Shown here one piece after another: positions 7,093 through 16,279 of a stretch of 64,000 nt of DNA (position 1 is its first letter; each line of letters opens with the position of its first letter). Location: assembly GCF_014204895.1 (NCBI RefSeq), contig NZ_JACHMF010000001.1, forward strand, positions 310,001 through 374,000. Reading direction: 5' to 3'. The notes beneath the pieces are model-generated. The model saw only the letters and a program-made list of their open reading frames with translations. It searched no databases and was not told the DNA's origin. Origin of the DNA: Paractinoplanes abujensis. GTDB taxonomy: Bacteria > Actinomycetota > Actinomycetes > Mycobacteriales > Micromonosporaceae. Both the position numbers and the translations under genes were made by a program.

Positions 7093-9522
7093 TCACGGCT
7101 GAGCGCGGGTTGTGCGGCTCGGGCCGGGCGTGGGTTGGGCGGCTCCGCTTCGAGCGCGGATCATGCGGCGTAGTTCGTCGGCGTACTCCAGGACAGTCTG
7201 GCGGATCACCGGGGCGGCGTCGGTGACGGCCCGTTCGGCTTGGGCCGGGAAGTCCGCAGTGGTGCCGAATCGGGGGAGCAGCCGCGAGGAGTAGACCATC
7301 GACGGGACCATGCCGCCGCGGTCGAAGGTCGGTAGCAGGCGCAGGTACATGTCGCCGTAACCGGACAGGATCGCGTCCTGACCGGGGCGCCAGAACGCGG
7401 TCGTGACGTCCCTCATCGAGCTCACCGGCACGGACCGGTCAACAGTCAGGATCTGCCACACCGCGGCCTTCTCGTCGGCGTCCGGGCGGGCCGCGCGCAC
7501 GGCCAGGGCGCGGAACGTCGCGTCCGGGTCGGGGTCGCGGGCGAGCAGATCCCGTACGGGGGAGTCGGTCTCCTGCCCGAGCTCGGCCGCGCGGATCAGG
7601 CAGCGCCAGTGCAGGTCGATGTCGTCGCCGGCCCGGTCGCGCAGCCGGTCGATCGCGTCGAGATCCGGCGCCGAACGGATCATGCCGCGCAACGCCACCT
7701 GTTCGCGGCCGGGCTGCTCGGCCAGCCGCGCACACAACGCGTAGAAGTCGGTCATCAGCCGGTCGTCGCCCGCCCACAGTTCGGCGGCGTTGCCGGCCAG
7801 TCGCAGGTACGGCTCGATCACCGCGTCCGACGTCTCCCCGGTGAGGACCGAGGTCAGGCAGGTCAGCGCCTCGTCGGGGGTGGCCACGGCGACGCCACGC
7901 GAGACCGGGGTGGGCAGCGCGCCGGCCGCGGTGACGAGGGTTGCCCGATCGCGGGCCGACGGCCGGGTCGTCGCGAACGTCAGGTCCTCGTCGTTGACCA
8001 AGTAGAAGTCGGCATCTTCGGGCATCACCACGGATGTGGAGGCGCCCTGCACGTCGACGGTGGCCAGCGCGGTGCGCCGTAACCGTCCGTCGTCGAACAC
8101 GTAAGAACCGATGGCGAGGACTTGCGGCCGGGGCAGGCCCGCCGGTCCGCTGCCGGTCAGCGTGCCCGGCTCGAACGTGAAGGTGTCGACACCCGCCGTC
8201 TCGAGCCAGCCCGTCCGCCACGTGTTCAGGTCGCGGCCCGAGGTCTCGGCCAGGGCGTCGATCAGATCCTGCAGGGTCGTGCTGCCCCACGCGTGCCGGG
8301 CGAAGTACGACCGCATCCCGGCTACGAAGCGGTCCTCCCCCACGTACGTCATGAGCTGCCGCAACACCGCCGCGCCCTTGGGGTAGGTGATCGCGTCGAA
8401 GATGGACGCGGCCTGGGCGACGTCCCGTACGGGTTGACGGATCGGATGCGACACCGGGCCCTGGTCGGCCAGGTAGGCGACGAGTTTCTCGCTCGCCAGC
8501 AGCCCCACCCAGGCGTCGGTGTGCCGGGTCGCGCCGACGGCGGCCCAGTAGCAGGCGAACTCGGCGAACGCCTCGTTCAGCCACAGGTCGTCCCACCAGC
8601 GCATCGTCACCAAGTTGCCGAACCACATGTGCGACAACTCGTGCAGCAGCACGACGGCCAGCGATTCCTGCTCCGCGGGCGTCGGCTCGGAGCGCTGCAG
8701 GAACCTGTCCTCCCAGGTCACGCAGCCCCAGTTCTCCATCGCGCCGCCGAATTCGGGCATGAACATCTGGTTGTACTCGCGCTGCGGGAACGGCCGGCCG
8801 AAGACGTCGCCGAAGAACGCGAGGCCCTGCTCGGTGACGGTGAAGATCCGGTCGGCGTCGCGGTCGAGCATCGGCGCCAGCGAACGGCGGCAGAACAGGC
8901 CGAGGTCGTACCCGCCGGCCTCCCGGCGCACCTCGTGCAGCGGACCGGCGTTGACCACGCAGTTGTACGTGGAGAGCACCGGAGTGTCGGGGAAGGTCCA
9001 GCGCCGTGCGCCGTCCCGCTCCTCCACCGCCGGGGTGCCGCTGTTGCTGCCTACGAGCCACGACGTCGGCGCGGTGACGACGAAAGCGTGCGGCGCCTTA
9101 AGGTCGGGCTGGTCGAAACACGCAAAAACGTATCGGGCCTCGTCGGGGCAGAACGTCGTCCAGACATAGACCTCACCGTCGGCCGGGTCGACCGCCTTGT
9201 GCACGCCCGGCCCGTCGGTGGTGTCGGCCTGCACCGACTCGACGCGCAGCACGTTGTGCTCGGCCAGGCCGGTCAGCGGGATGCGCCCGCCCACGGCCGG
9301 CGGCAGCGGCTCGCCGTTGAGGGTGGCGGAGACGATCGGGGCCACACAGTCGGCGAAAGTGGAGGCCCCCGGTTCGCGACAGCCGAAGGTCACCGTCGAC
9401 ACGCAGGTCACGGCGGAGCCGGTCGGCAGGTCGGTGAGGTCGATCGTGATGTCGTAACGCTCGACGGCGATGAGTGCCGCGCGCTCCTCGGCTTCGACCT
9501 GGGTCAGGCTCCGTACGGTCAT
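7093..9522 (-). CDS. pepN: Aminopeptidase N (M1 family)
   Basis: 809 aa from the ATG at 9522 (MTVRSLTQVEAEERA), the usual start of actinobacterial PepN; the reading stays open further upstream but only as shadow sequence over the neighbouring gene. It contains the exopeptidase motif GAMEN at 260-264 and the zinc motif HELSH at 294-298, with the downstream Glu in WLNEAFAEF. The N-terminal beta-saddle, thermolysin-like domain and C-terminal ERAP1-like helical domain are all recognisable (last residues SRTTRAQP). The enzyme is a cytosolic zinc aminopeptidase trimming N-terminal residues from peptides. It is divergent from the coiled-coil protein gene with 54 bp between start codons. Confidence 0.93.
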   Translation of the reverse strand: MTVRSLTQVEAEERAALIAVERYDITIDLTDLPTGSAVTCVSTVTFGCREPGASTFADCVAPIVSATLNGEPLPPAVGGRIPLTGLAEHNVLRVESVQADTTDGPGVHKAVDPADGEVYVWTTFCPDEARYVFACFDQPDLKAPHAFVVTAPTSWLVGSNSGTPAVEERDGARRWTFPDTPVLSTYNCVVNAGPLHEVRREAGGYDLGLFCRRSLAPMLDRDADRIFTVTEQGLAFFGDVFGRPFPQREYNQMFMPEFGGAMENWGCVTWEDRFLQRSEPTPAEQESLAVVLLHELSHMWFGNLVTMRWWDDLWLNEAFAEFACYWAAVGATRHTDAWVGLLASEKLVAYLADQGPVSHPIRQPVRDVAQAASIFDAITYPKGAAVLRQLMTYVGEDRFVAGMRSYFARHAWGSTTLQDLIDALAETSGRDLNTWRTGWLETAGVDTFTFEPGTLTGSGPAGLPRPQVLAIGSYVFDDGRLRRTALATVDVQGASTSVVMPEDADFYLVNDEDLTFATTRPSARDRATLVTAAGALPTPVSRGVAVATPDEALTCLTSVLTGETSDAVIEPYLRLAGNAAELWAGDDRLMTDFYALCARLAEQPGREQVALRGMIRSAPDLDAIDRLRDRAGDDIDLHWRCLIRAAELGQETDSPVRDLLARDPDPDATFRALAVRAARPDADEKAAVWQILTVDRSVPVSSMRDVTTAFWRPGQDAILSGYGDMYLRLLPTFDRGGMVPSMVYSSRLLPRFGTTADFPAQAERAVTDAAPVIRQTVLEYADELRRMIRARSGAAQPTPGPSRTTRAQP

Positions 9523-9576
9523 GCGCACGATCGTAAGTGCGGGTTTGCTGGATCGCCTCGTGGTTAAACCGGACGC

Positions 9577-10170
9577 ATGCCACTGATCATCGTCAACGTG
9601 TTTCTGCTCGGTGCTGCGCTTTTGTTTCTGCTGGGTCTGCTGGCCCGGCGCCAGCACGCCCGGGCCGCCGAGCCGGGACCGGTGGTGACCGAGCCGCTCG
9701 AGGATCTTGCGGCCGAGGTGGAGGCCGTCGGCACGGCGGCGCAGCAGGCCCAGCGCGCGGCGGACGCGGCCCGCAACCGTGCCGACTCGGCGGAACGGGC
9801 GCGCGACGAGGCCGAATATCAGTATCGGGAGGCGCAGTACGGGCCGCGTCCCGACGGCGAGGAACCGTGGCGGCTGGTCGAGCGGGCGGCGCTGGAGGCC
9901 TACCGGCGGGGTGATCTTTCGGCCGCCCAGCTCGACGCCATCTGGCGGCACGTGCCCGGCACCGGCCTGGATGGGCGCGAGAACGCGGTGCAAAGTGCGC
10001 GCGAACTGTACGAAAGTGCGTCGGCCGAGGCGGTCCGGGTGCGCCAGCAGGCGTACGTGGCCGACGTGGCCGCCGAAGTGCTGGCCGAGGAGCAGCGGGT
10101 GGCAGTCGGCCAGCTCACGGTGGCGCGGCAGTCGGTCAGCGGGGGCCTGCCCGGGCTGTTCGCCGCCTGA
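9577..10170 (+). CDS. Membrane-anchored coiled-coil protein, unknown function
   Basis: 197 aa. Residues 2-22 (IIVNVFLLGAALLFLLGLL) are a single N-terminal membrane anchor followed by RRQHAR, so the remainder faces the cytoplasm by the positive-inside rule. Residues ~40-85 are Ala/Arg/Glu-rich (AQQAQRAADAARNRADSAERAR) and predicted coiled coil by heptad pattern. A middle segment (WRLVERAALEAYRRGDLSAAQLDAIWRHV) looks like a small helical domain, then a second helical stretch runs to ~185. No family is recognised with confidence. It diverges from pepN and is followed by a convergent lipoprotein gene. Confidence 0.7.
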   Translation: MPLIIVNVFLLGAALLFLLGLLARRQHARAAEPGPVVTEPLEDLAAEVEAVGTAAQQAQRAADAARNRADSAERARDEAEYQYREAQYGPRPDGEEPWRLVERAALEAYRRGDLSAAQLDAIWRHVPGTGLDGRENAVQSARELYESASAEAVRVRQQAYVADVAAEVLAEEQRVAVGQLTVARQSVSGGLPGLFAA

Positions 10171-10237
10171 GCCGCCCGGGCTGCTCCTGCGGTGAGTCGC
10201 CGGCCCTGCCGTCGGGAGGCGGGACCGGGGCGGGCCG

Positions 10238-10702
10238 TCAGGAGCAGTGGCGCTGGACGGGGGAGAGCCAATCGCTCATGGTGGGGCCCAGGGTCTTGTC
10301 GACGTCTTTGCTGGTCTTGATCGCGCTGAAGAACTTGGCGTCGGTGGACTTGGCGTGCATCTTGTCCGCGGCTTGTTTGCCGTCCGCCTTGATCTGGGCG
10401 TCTTTGCTGGTGGCGGTGGCTTCCTGGACGGCCGTGGCGAAGGCGGCCAGCGAGCTCTGCGCGGTGGCGATGGTCTTGCGGTCGGCCACGTACTTGGTGA
10501 GGGCTTCGGCGAAGGGCGCCATGTTCTTCCCGTATGCCTGACCCAGCGCCTCGCACGTGGACTTGGTCGCCGCCTGGGCGGTGGTGACCGGCGCGGCCGA
10601 GGCGGGGGCGGCCGTGGTGGTGGAGTTCGTCGCGGTGCCGCAGGCCGAGGCGATCACGAGAACGCCGGCCGCCAGAAGCGCGATCTTGGGGATGCGAACC
10701 AT
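10238..10702 (-). CDS. Small lipoprotein, probable CebR regulon member
   Basis: 154 aa from the ATG at 10702, preceded by GGAGGT at 9 nt. Residues 1-21 are a lipoprotein signal with lipobox ASAC, placing the mature protein at the outer face of the membrane. A Thr/Ala-rich linker (~22-48) leads to a ~100-residue Lys/Ala-rich helical domain (AYGKNMAPFAEALTKYV, DAQIKADGKQAADKMHA, FFSAIKTSKDVDKTLG) with a single pair of Cys (STCEALG and the final RHCS) that could form a disulfide. No family is recognised. A perfect CebR-type palindrome lies 31 bp upstream, and the divergent neighbour is a GH5 cellulase with its own copy, so a role in cellulose or cello-oligosaccharide use is inferred. Confidence 0.8.
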   Translation of the reverse strand: MVRIPKIALLAAGVLVIASACGTATNSTTTAAPASAAPVTTAQAATKSTCEALGQAYGKNMAPFAEALTKYVADRKTIATAQSSLAAFATAVQEATATSKDAQIKADGKQAADKMHAKSTDAKFFSAIKTSKDVDKTLGPTMSDWLSPVQRHCS

Positions 10703-10733
10703 GAGGAACTGACCTCCGGGGGAGAGGGATTGC

Positions 10734-10747
10734 TGGGAGCGCTCCCA
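10734..10747. promoter_or_regulatory. CebR box of the lipoprotein gene
   Basis: TGGGAGCGCTCCCA, a perfect 14-bp palindrome identical to the consensus for CebR, the LacI-family cellobiose-responsive repressor of cellulase genes in Streptomyces and relatives. It lies 31 bp before the lipoprotein ATG. Confidence 0.85.
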
Positions 10748-10834
10748 ACGATCCTGCACCATACGAGCTGTAGCGAGGTTTGTCGATGGGGTCGAAAGTC
10801 TTGTCCAGATGTCAGTCTCATTAAATACTGTCGC

Positions 10835-10848
10835 TGGGAGCGCTCCCA
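10835..10848. promoter_or_regulatory. CebR box of the GH5 cellulase gene
   Basis: A second perfect TGGGAGCGCTCCCA, 101 bp from the first and 61 bp before the GTG start of the cellulase. AT-rich sequence (CTCATTAAATACTG) just upstream fits a promoter. Two sites in one divergent region would let one repressor control both directions. Confidence 0.88.
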
Positions 10849-10909
10849 CTGATGTCTCGCTCCCGCAGCGCCGGAAAACCCGATCCCCGTCCTCGATCCG
10901 GGAGTTCAT

Positions 10910-12889
10910 GTGTTCCTCAAGAGAGCAAGCAAGTGCCTGGCCGTCGCGCTCGGCCTTACCCTGGCGTGGCCAGGTGTGGCCGGCGCGACGGAGAGCAGCA
11001 CCGTGCATCAACAAGCAGCCAGCACCGTGCAACAGCAAGCGGCGGCCGCCGCGGGCAGCGACTGGCTGCACGTGTCCGGCAACCAGATCGTCGACGCCGG
11101 GGGCAACCCGGTCTGGCTGACCGGCGTGAACTGGTTCGGCTTCAACGCGTCCGAACGCGTCTTCCACGGGCTCTGGTCGGCCAACATCACGCAGGTCACC
11201 AAGTCGATGGCGGACCGCGGCATCAACATCGTGCGGGTGCCGATCTCGACGCAGCTGCTGCTGGAGTGGAAGAACGGCCAAGCCACCGCGCCCAACGTCA
11301 ACACGTACGCGAACCCGGAGCTCGAGGGCAAGAACAGCCTGCAGATCTTCGAGTACTGGCTGAGCCTGTGCGAGACGTACGGGATCAAGGTCATGCTCGA
11401 CGTGCACTCGGCGGAAGCCGACAACTCCGGGCACATTCATCCGGTCTGGTACAAGGGCACGATCACGCCGGAGCTGTACTACCAGGCGTGGGAGTGGGCG
11501 GCCACGCGCTGGAAGACCAACGACACGCTCGTCGCCTTCGACCTGAAGAACGAGCCGCACGGTACGGCCAACGACACCACCCGCGCGAAGTGGGACAACA
11601 CGACCGACGTCGACAACTGGAAGAACACCGCGGAGACGGCCGCCCGGCGCATCCTGGCGATCAACCCCGAGGTGCTGATCCTGGTCGAGGGGCAGGAGAT
11701 CTACCCGCGCGAGGGCAAGACCTGGAGCTCGCCCAACACCAACCCCGACCTGTCGCCCAACTACTACAACAACTGGTGGGGCGGCAACCTGCGCGGCGTC
11801 AAGGACTATCCGATCAACCTGGGCGCGAACCAGGACCAACTCGTCTACAGTCCGCACGACTACGGACCGCTCGTCTTCAACCAGCCGTGGTTCGACAAGC
11901 CTTTCGACAAGACCACGCTGACCAACGACGTGTGGCGCCCCAACTGGTTCTACATCCACGAGAACGGCACCGCGCCGCTGCTGATCGGCGAATGGGGCGG
12001 CCGGCTCGGGCAGGACGCCCGCCAGGACAAGTGGATGACCGCGCTGCGCGACCTCATCGTCGAGCACAAGCTGCACCAGACGTTCTGGGTGCTCAACCCC
12101 AACTCGGGCGACACCGGCGGCCTGTTGCTGGACGACTGGAAGACCTGGGACGAGCAGAAGTACGCGCTGCTCAAGCCCGCCCTGTGGCAGTACAGCAACA
12201 AGTTCGTGAGCCTCGACCACGAGGTGCCGCTGGGTGGCGCGGGCAGCACGACCGGCATCAGCCTGGGCCAGCGTTACAGCAGCGGGGGTGGCCCCGGTGA
12301 CACGACGGCCCCGAGCGCGCCGGGTCAGCCCACGGCCACCGGCGTGACCGGCACCGGCGTGAGCCTGAGCTGGGCCGCGTCCACCGACAACGTGGGGGTG
12401 ACCTCGTACGACGTCCTGCGCGGGAGCACCGTGATCGCCACCGTGTCGGGCACCTCGTACGCCGTCACAGGCCTCACCCCGTCCACCGCCTACACGTTCA
12501 GCGTCCGCGCCCGCGACGCAGCCGGCAACGTCTCAGCCGCTTCGGCCGCACGCTCCGTGACGACGACCGCGGGCGGCGACACTCCGGGCGGCAACGGCGG
12601 CTGCGCGGCGACCTACAAGACCACGAGCTCCTGGTCCGGCGGTTTCCAAGCCGAGGTCACCGTACGTAACACGGGCACCTCAGCCGGCACCCGCTGGACC
12701 GTGAACTGGACGTACCCGTCGGGCACCGCAGTCACCTCCCTGTGGAACGGCGTCCTCACCACCCCGGCCGTCACGGTCACCAACGCCGCCCACAACGGCA
12801 GTCTGGCCGCCAACGCGAGCACCACGTTCGGCTTCATCGGCACCGGCCCCGCCACCACCCCCGACCCGATCACCTGCACGCTGAGTTGA
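10910..12889 (+). CDS. Secreted GH5 endoglucanase with FN3 and CBM2
   Basis: 659 aa from GTG (GGAG 5 nt upstream). Signal peptide ~1-26 (cleavage near AGA-TES). The GH5 catalytic barrel covers ~45-440: GVNWFGFN, the catalytic acid/base Glu215 in DLKNEPHG, YSPHDYGP, and nucleophile Glu361 in LIGEWGG. A fibronectin type III module follows (~468-552, APGQPTATGVTGTGVSLSW), then a Gly-rich linker and a family 2 cellulose-binding module (~563-659) with CAATYKTTSSW, WTVNWTYPSG and a closing Cys near the C terminus. The protein is exported and hydrolyses beta-1,4-glucan. Regulation by CebR is indicated by the upstream box. A long hairpin terminator lies 36 bp after the stop. Confidence 0.93.
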   Translation: MFLKRASKCLAVALGLTLAWPGVAGATESSTVHQQAASTVQQQAAAAAGSDWLHVSGNQIVDAGGNPVWLTGVNWFGFNASERVFHGLWSANITQVTKSMADRGINIVRVPISTQLLLEWKNGQATAPNVNTYANPELEGKNSLQIFEYWLSLCETYGIKVMLDVHSAEADNSGHIHPVWYKGTITPELYYQAWEWAATRWKTNDTLVAFDLKNEPHGTANDTTRAKWDNTTDVDNWKNTAETAARRILAINPEVLILVEGQEIYPREGKTWSSPNTNPDLSPNYYNNWWGGNLRGVKDYPINLGANQDQLVYSPHDYGPLVFNQPWFDKPFDKTTLTNDVWRPNWFYIHENGTAPLLIGEWGGRLGQDARQDKWMTALRDLIVEHKLHQTFWVLNPNSGDTGGLLLDDWKTWDEQKYALLKPALWQYSNKFVSLDHEVPLGGAGSTTGISLGQRYSSGGGPGDTTAPSAPGQPTATGVTGTGVSLSWAASTDNVGVTSYDVLRGSTVIATVSGTSYAVTGLTPSTAYTFSVRARDAAGNVSAASAARSVTTTAGGDTPGGNGGCAATYKTTSSWSGGFQAEVTVRNTGTSAGTRWTVNWTYPSGTAVTSLWNGVLTTPAVTVTNAAHNGSLAANASTTFGFIGTGPATTPDPITCTLS

Positions 12890-12924
12890 TCTTCGGGTCG
12901 GGGCGCAACCACTCACTCACGTCG

Positions 12925-12978
12925 CCCGGCCGGCTCGAGCGTTCAGGGCGCGCCAGCGCCCTGCTCGGGCCGGCCGGG
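12925..12978. terminator. Bidirectional terminator between cellulase and histidine kinase
   Basis: Outer stem CCCGGCCGGC / GCCGGCCGGG with an inner stem CAGGGCG / CGCCCTG: a long nested hairpin between two convergent genes. No U-tract on either side, as is common for high-GC actinomycete terminators. Confidence 0.6.
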
Positions 12979-13014
12979 TCCCCGCGGGAGCGACGGCCAG
13001 CACCCACCACCCCG

Positions 13015-14820
13015 CTAGGACATCTGTTCTTGACTGGTTCTTGAGGGCATCTCCGCGGGCACGGTGAACCAGAAAACGCTCCCACCCTCGGGATTGGCGT
13101 CGACGCCGACGCGGCCGTCGTGCCGTTCAATGATGCGGTGCACGATGGCCAGCCCCAATCCCGTGCCCGGAAAGTTCTCGCTGCCGCCGACCCGGGTGAA
13201 GGCGTCGAACACCGCCCCCCGATCCCGTTCCGGAATGCCGATGCCGTTGTCGCTGACCTCGCAGCGCCAGCGTCCCTCGCCCTCGGGCCGGCAGCCGATC
13301 CGGATGCGGGGCTCACGATCGGCGGGCGTGTATTTGATGGCGTTGCCGATGAGGTTGTCCAGTACTTGCCGCAGCAGCGTCGGGTCGCCGTGGATCGTCG
13401 GCAGTTCACCCACCACGACGTCGGCCGGCCGGTCACCGGAGCGTTCGCGGGTGATCTCCTCGGCGAGCCGGTGCAGGTCGACCGGCACGTTGGCCATGGT
13501 GCGGTTCTCGGCGGTGGCGTAGTCGAGCAGGTCGTCGATCAGCACGCGCATGTGGTCGGCGCCTTTGCGCAGCCGCGTGAGGAAGTCGCGTTGCATGTCG
13601 TCGAGCCGGTCGTACGCCTCCTCCTGCAGGAAGTCGGCGTAGCCCATGATCCGTGCGAGCGGGCTGCGCAGGTCGTGCGCGACGACCCCGGCGAACCCGA
13701 CGAGCTCGGTTTCGCGCTGGCGCAGCCGGTGTTCGACCTCTTCGCGGCGGGCGATGTCGGTGCGCAGCGCCGCGGTGGCCTCGTCGACGCGGCGCAACGC
13801 CCGGTTGCGGGACGTGGCGATGGTGCCCGTAAGCGCGACCAGCAGGGCCGTCAGCACGATCCCGACCAGCCACGCCAGCTCGTCGAAGCTCTGGACGGTA
13901 TCGGTGAGCAGCCGGGTGGTGCCCTCGACCCGCAGCGTCCAGGAACGCTGGGCCACCTCGACCGGCGCTTCGTGGGGTTCGACGCCCGAGTCGAGCGGGA
14001 TCTCCGGTTTCCAGACGGCCAGGGGCAGGGGGTCGCCGGAGCCGTCGTCGAGCAGGGTGACGGCCACCCTGACACCGGCCGAGTCGGCCACGATCTCGCT
14101 GAGGAAGTCACCGCCGCGCACGCCCAGCACCAGCCAGCCCCGGAACCGGCCGTTGTCGGCCGCGGCGGGGGAGGTCGCGAAGACCGGGGCGACGAAGACG
14201 AACGACAGCTGGCGCTCCTCGAACGGCCGGTCCGAGTCCTTGAGCAGGCGGTACGTGCGGCTGACGGTGACCCGGCGACCGGCTTCGGCGGCGTCCATGG
14301 CCTCGACCGCCTGCGGGGAGCGGGACAGGTCGAGCCCGGCCACGCTGCCGGTGTCGTCCAGCCCCTTGTCGAGTACCGCGAACCGGTGCGTGGCGGCGCC
14401 GTTCGGGCGCAGGGTCAGCCGGGTGGCTCCCAGTTGCCGCCAGCGGGCCTGCAGCGCGGCCACCCCGCTGGTCGGCGTGGGCACGACCATGGCCAGCCCG
14501 GTGCCGCCGGGGAACCGTTCCCGGTCGACCGCGGCGGTGATCGCGGTGAACTCGGCCGCCTCGAGTGACGACTGGGCCCCGACGGCCGCGGCCAGGTCGA
14601 GCAATGAGGCCGTGTAGCGGTCGACCTCGGCCGAGATGGCCTGCGCGATGATCGTTGTGCGCTGTCCGACGGCCCGGTTGTTCCGGTCGTCCTCGGCGTT
14701 GCGCAAGGCGAGGGCGGACAGCGCGGTCCCGCTCAGGCCGACCAGCGCGACCAGCACGACAGCCACCACCGACCGGCGTACCCCGGTCGGCCGGGGAGCG
14801 GGGGTGGCGCTGGGGGTCAC
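13015..14820 (-). CDS. CHASE-domain sensor histidine kinase
   Basis: 601 aa, GTG start with only a weak ribosome site. Transmembrane helix 1 ~16-40 (VVAVVLVALVGLSGTALSAL); an extracellular CHASE domain ~65-290 (FPGGTGLAMVVPT, SRSPQAVEAMDAAEAGRRVTVSRTY); helix 2 ~318-340 (WLVGIVLTALLVALTGTI); a short coiled coil; HisKA with phospho-acceptor His in VVAHDLRSPLARI; and HATPase_c with N box DNLIGNAIKYT, G1 DNGIGIPE and G2 GTGLGLAIVHRII. CHASE domains sense small extracellular molecules; the ligand is unknown. No response regulator gene is adjacent, so this is an orphan kinase in the window. It is divergent from ku. Confidence 0.9.
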   Translation of the reverse strand: MTPSATPAPRPTGVRRSVVAVVLVALVGLSGTALSALALRNAEDDRNNRAVGQRTTIIAQAISAEVDRYTASLLDLAAAVGAQSSLEAAEFTAITAAVDRERFPGGTGLAMVVPTPTSGVAALQARWRQLGATRLTLRPNGAATHRFAVLDKGLDDTGSVAGLDLSRSPQAVEAMDAAEAGRRVTVSRTYRLLKDSDRPFEERQLSFVFVAPVFATSPAAADNGRFRGWLVLGVRGGDFLSEIVADSAGVRVAVTLLDDGSGDPLPLAVWKPEIPLDSGVEPHEAPVEVAQRSWTLRVEGTTRLLTDTVQSFDELAWLVGIVLTALLVALTGTIATSRNRALRRVDEATAALRTDIARREEVEHRLRQRETELVGFAGVVAHDLRSPLARIMGYADFLQEEAYDRLDDMQRDFLTRLRKGADHMRVLIDDLLDYATAENRTMANVPVDLHRLAEEITRERSGDRPADVVVGELPTIHGDPTLLRQVLDNLIGNAIKYTPADREPRIRIGCRPEGEGRWRCEVSDNGIGIPERDRGAVFDAFTRVGGSENFPGTGLGLAIVHRIIERHDGRVGVDANPEGGSVFWFTVPAEMPSRTSQEQMS

Positions 14821-14929
14821 ATTTGCGAAAATACGCCCGTTCGCGGGGCATTGTGCCGGTTCCCGGCGTTGATCAGCGAGTTCTCAGACGTTTCGTTTCC
14901 GGCGCGGTCGCGAGGGTAACCCTCCGTGC

Positions 14930-15898
14930 ATGGCGCGACCCATCTGGACCGGGGCGATCACCTTCGGCCTCGTGTCGGTTCCCGTGGCGATGTATTCGGC
15001 CACCCACGACCACGAGGTGAGCTTCCACCAGTTCGAGAAGGGCACCTCGGACCGCATCCGGTACAAGCGGATCAACGAGCGCACCGGCAAAGAGGTCGAC
15101 TACGACGACATCGTCAAGGGCGCCGAGGTCGGCGACGGCGACTACGTCATGCTCGACCAGGAAGAACTCGACTCGGTGGCGCCGGGCCGCTCCAAGAGCC
15201 TCGACATCCACCGGTTCGTCGAGCTGGCCGACATCGATCCGCTGTACTACCAGAAGACGTACTGGCTGGGGCCGGGCAGCGACGAGACGGCCAAGGTGTA
15301 CGGCCTGCTGCGCGACGCCATGGCCGACAGCGGCCGGGCCGCGGTGGGCACACTGGTCATGCGGGGCAAGGAGTATCTCACGGCCATCCGCCCCGAGAAG
15401 AAGCTGCTCGTGCTGCAGACCATGTATTTCGCCGACGAGGTACGCGACCCCGACGAGCAGGTCGACTCGCTGCCCCAGCGCAACAAGGCCAAGCCGGCCG
15501 AGATGCACATGGCCCAGCAGCTGATCGACTCGATGTCCGGGCCGTGGAAGCCGGCCGACTTCCGCGACACCTACACCGACCGGGTCAAGGACCTGGTCAA
15601 GGCCAAGTCGAAGGGCAAGAAGGTCAAAACCGCCGACCCCGCCCCGGACCCGACCGCGGCCTCGGACCTGTTCGAGATCCTGCGCAAGAGCGTCGAGGCC
15701 GCCTCGAAACGCCGAGCGGCCGCCCCGGCGTCGGCCGCCTCCAAGAAGCCGGCCACCGCTCCCAAGAAAGGGAAGAAGCCCGACGTCGCCGGCCTGTCCA
15801 AGGCCGAGCTGCTCAAGCTGGCTCGCAAGCTCGACGTGCCCGGCCGCTCGTCGATGTCGCGCCCCGAACTGGAGAAGGCCGTCCGCAAGGCCGCCTGA
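14930..15898 (+). CDS. ku: Ku DNA end-binding protein (NHEJ)
   Basis: 322 aa beginning MARPIWTGAITFGLVSVPV, the typical start of bacterial Ku. The core domain (~1-250) contains FHQFEKGTSDRIRYKRI, KSLDIHRFVELADIDPLYY and SGPWKPADFRDTYTDRV. A Lys/Ala-rich linker (~255-288) and a C-terminal SAP/Rho-N-like segment (~289-322, LSKAELLKLARKLDVPG) form an extended tail, as in many actinobacterial Ku proteins, where the tail aids DNA retention. Ku forms a homodimer ring on broken ends and recruits ligase LigD; no ligD lies in the window. The stop abuts the convergent type VII cassette with no spare base. Confidence 0.95.
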   Translation: MARPIWTGAITFGLVSVPVAMYSATHDHEVSFHQFEKGTSDRIRYKRINERTGKEVDYDDIVKGAEVGDGDYVMLDQEELDSVAPGRSKSLDIHRFVELADIDPLYYQKTYWLGPGSDETAKVYGLLRDAMADSGRAAVGTLVMRGKEYLTAIRPEKKLLVLQTMYFADEVRDPDEQVDSLPQRNKAKPAEMHMAQQLIDSMSGPWKPADFRDTYTDRVKDLVKAKSKGKKVKTADPAPDPTAASDLFEILRKSVEAASKRRAAAPASAASKKPATAPKKGKKPDVAGLSKAELLKLARKLDVPGRSSMSRPELEKAVRKAA

Positions 15899-16279
15899 TC
15901 ACAGCCGGGGGTGCGCGTCCTCGATCGCCTCCACCCTGAGGTACGTGAGAAACTGCTCGCGGTCGCCCGGCGGAAGGTCGGCGAACGCTGCGTACGCCGT
16001 GTCGCGCGCATGCGGCGTCTCGGCGGCGAGCAGCCCGGTGATCGCCGCCCAGGCCAGCGACACGTAGCCGTGCAGCCGATCGTTCTGTAGAAGCTCCGAC
16101 CGGCTCAACGCCGCGAGCGCATTGGCCGCGCCGTCGTCCGCCGCGGCTCGCGCGGCGAGCTCGAACACGGCCTTGGCCCGATAGACGTCACGCCTCTCCA
16201 CGAGCGCCCGCAACTCGCCCACGGTCATATCCCGTACGGGCGGCTCAGGCGGCAGCGCCGGCGGCGGCGGGATCGTCAT
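15899..16279 (-). CDS. Small helical protein, candidate immunity protein
   Basis: 126 aa from the ATG at 16279, overlapping the upstream gene by an ATGA. It starts with a Pro-rich stretch (MTIPPPPALPPEPP) followed by an all-helical acidic/Ala domain (ELRALVERRDVYRAKAVFEL, AANALAALSRSEL, YAAFADLPPGDREQFLTYL). No signal peptide or membrane segment. The family is not recognised. Position directly behind, and translationally coupled to, a WXG-type protein with a C-terminal HExxH domain suggests it could be the cognate immunity protein; this rests only on context. Confidence 0.72.
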   Translation of the reverse strand: MTIPPPPALPPEPPVRDMTVGELRALVERRDVYRAKAVFELAARAAADDGAANALAALSRSELLQNDRLHGYVSLAWAAITGLLAAETPHARDTAYAAFADLPPGDREQFLTYLRVEAIEDAHPRL

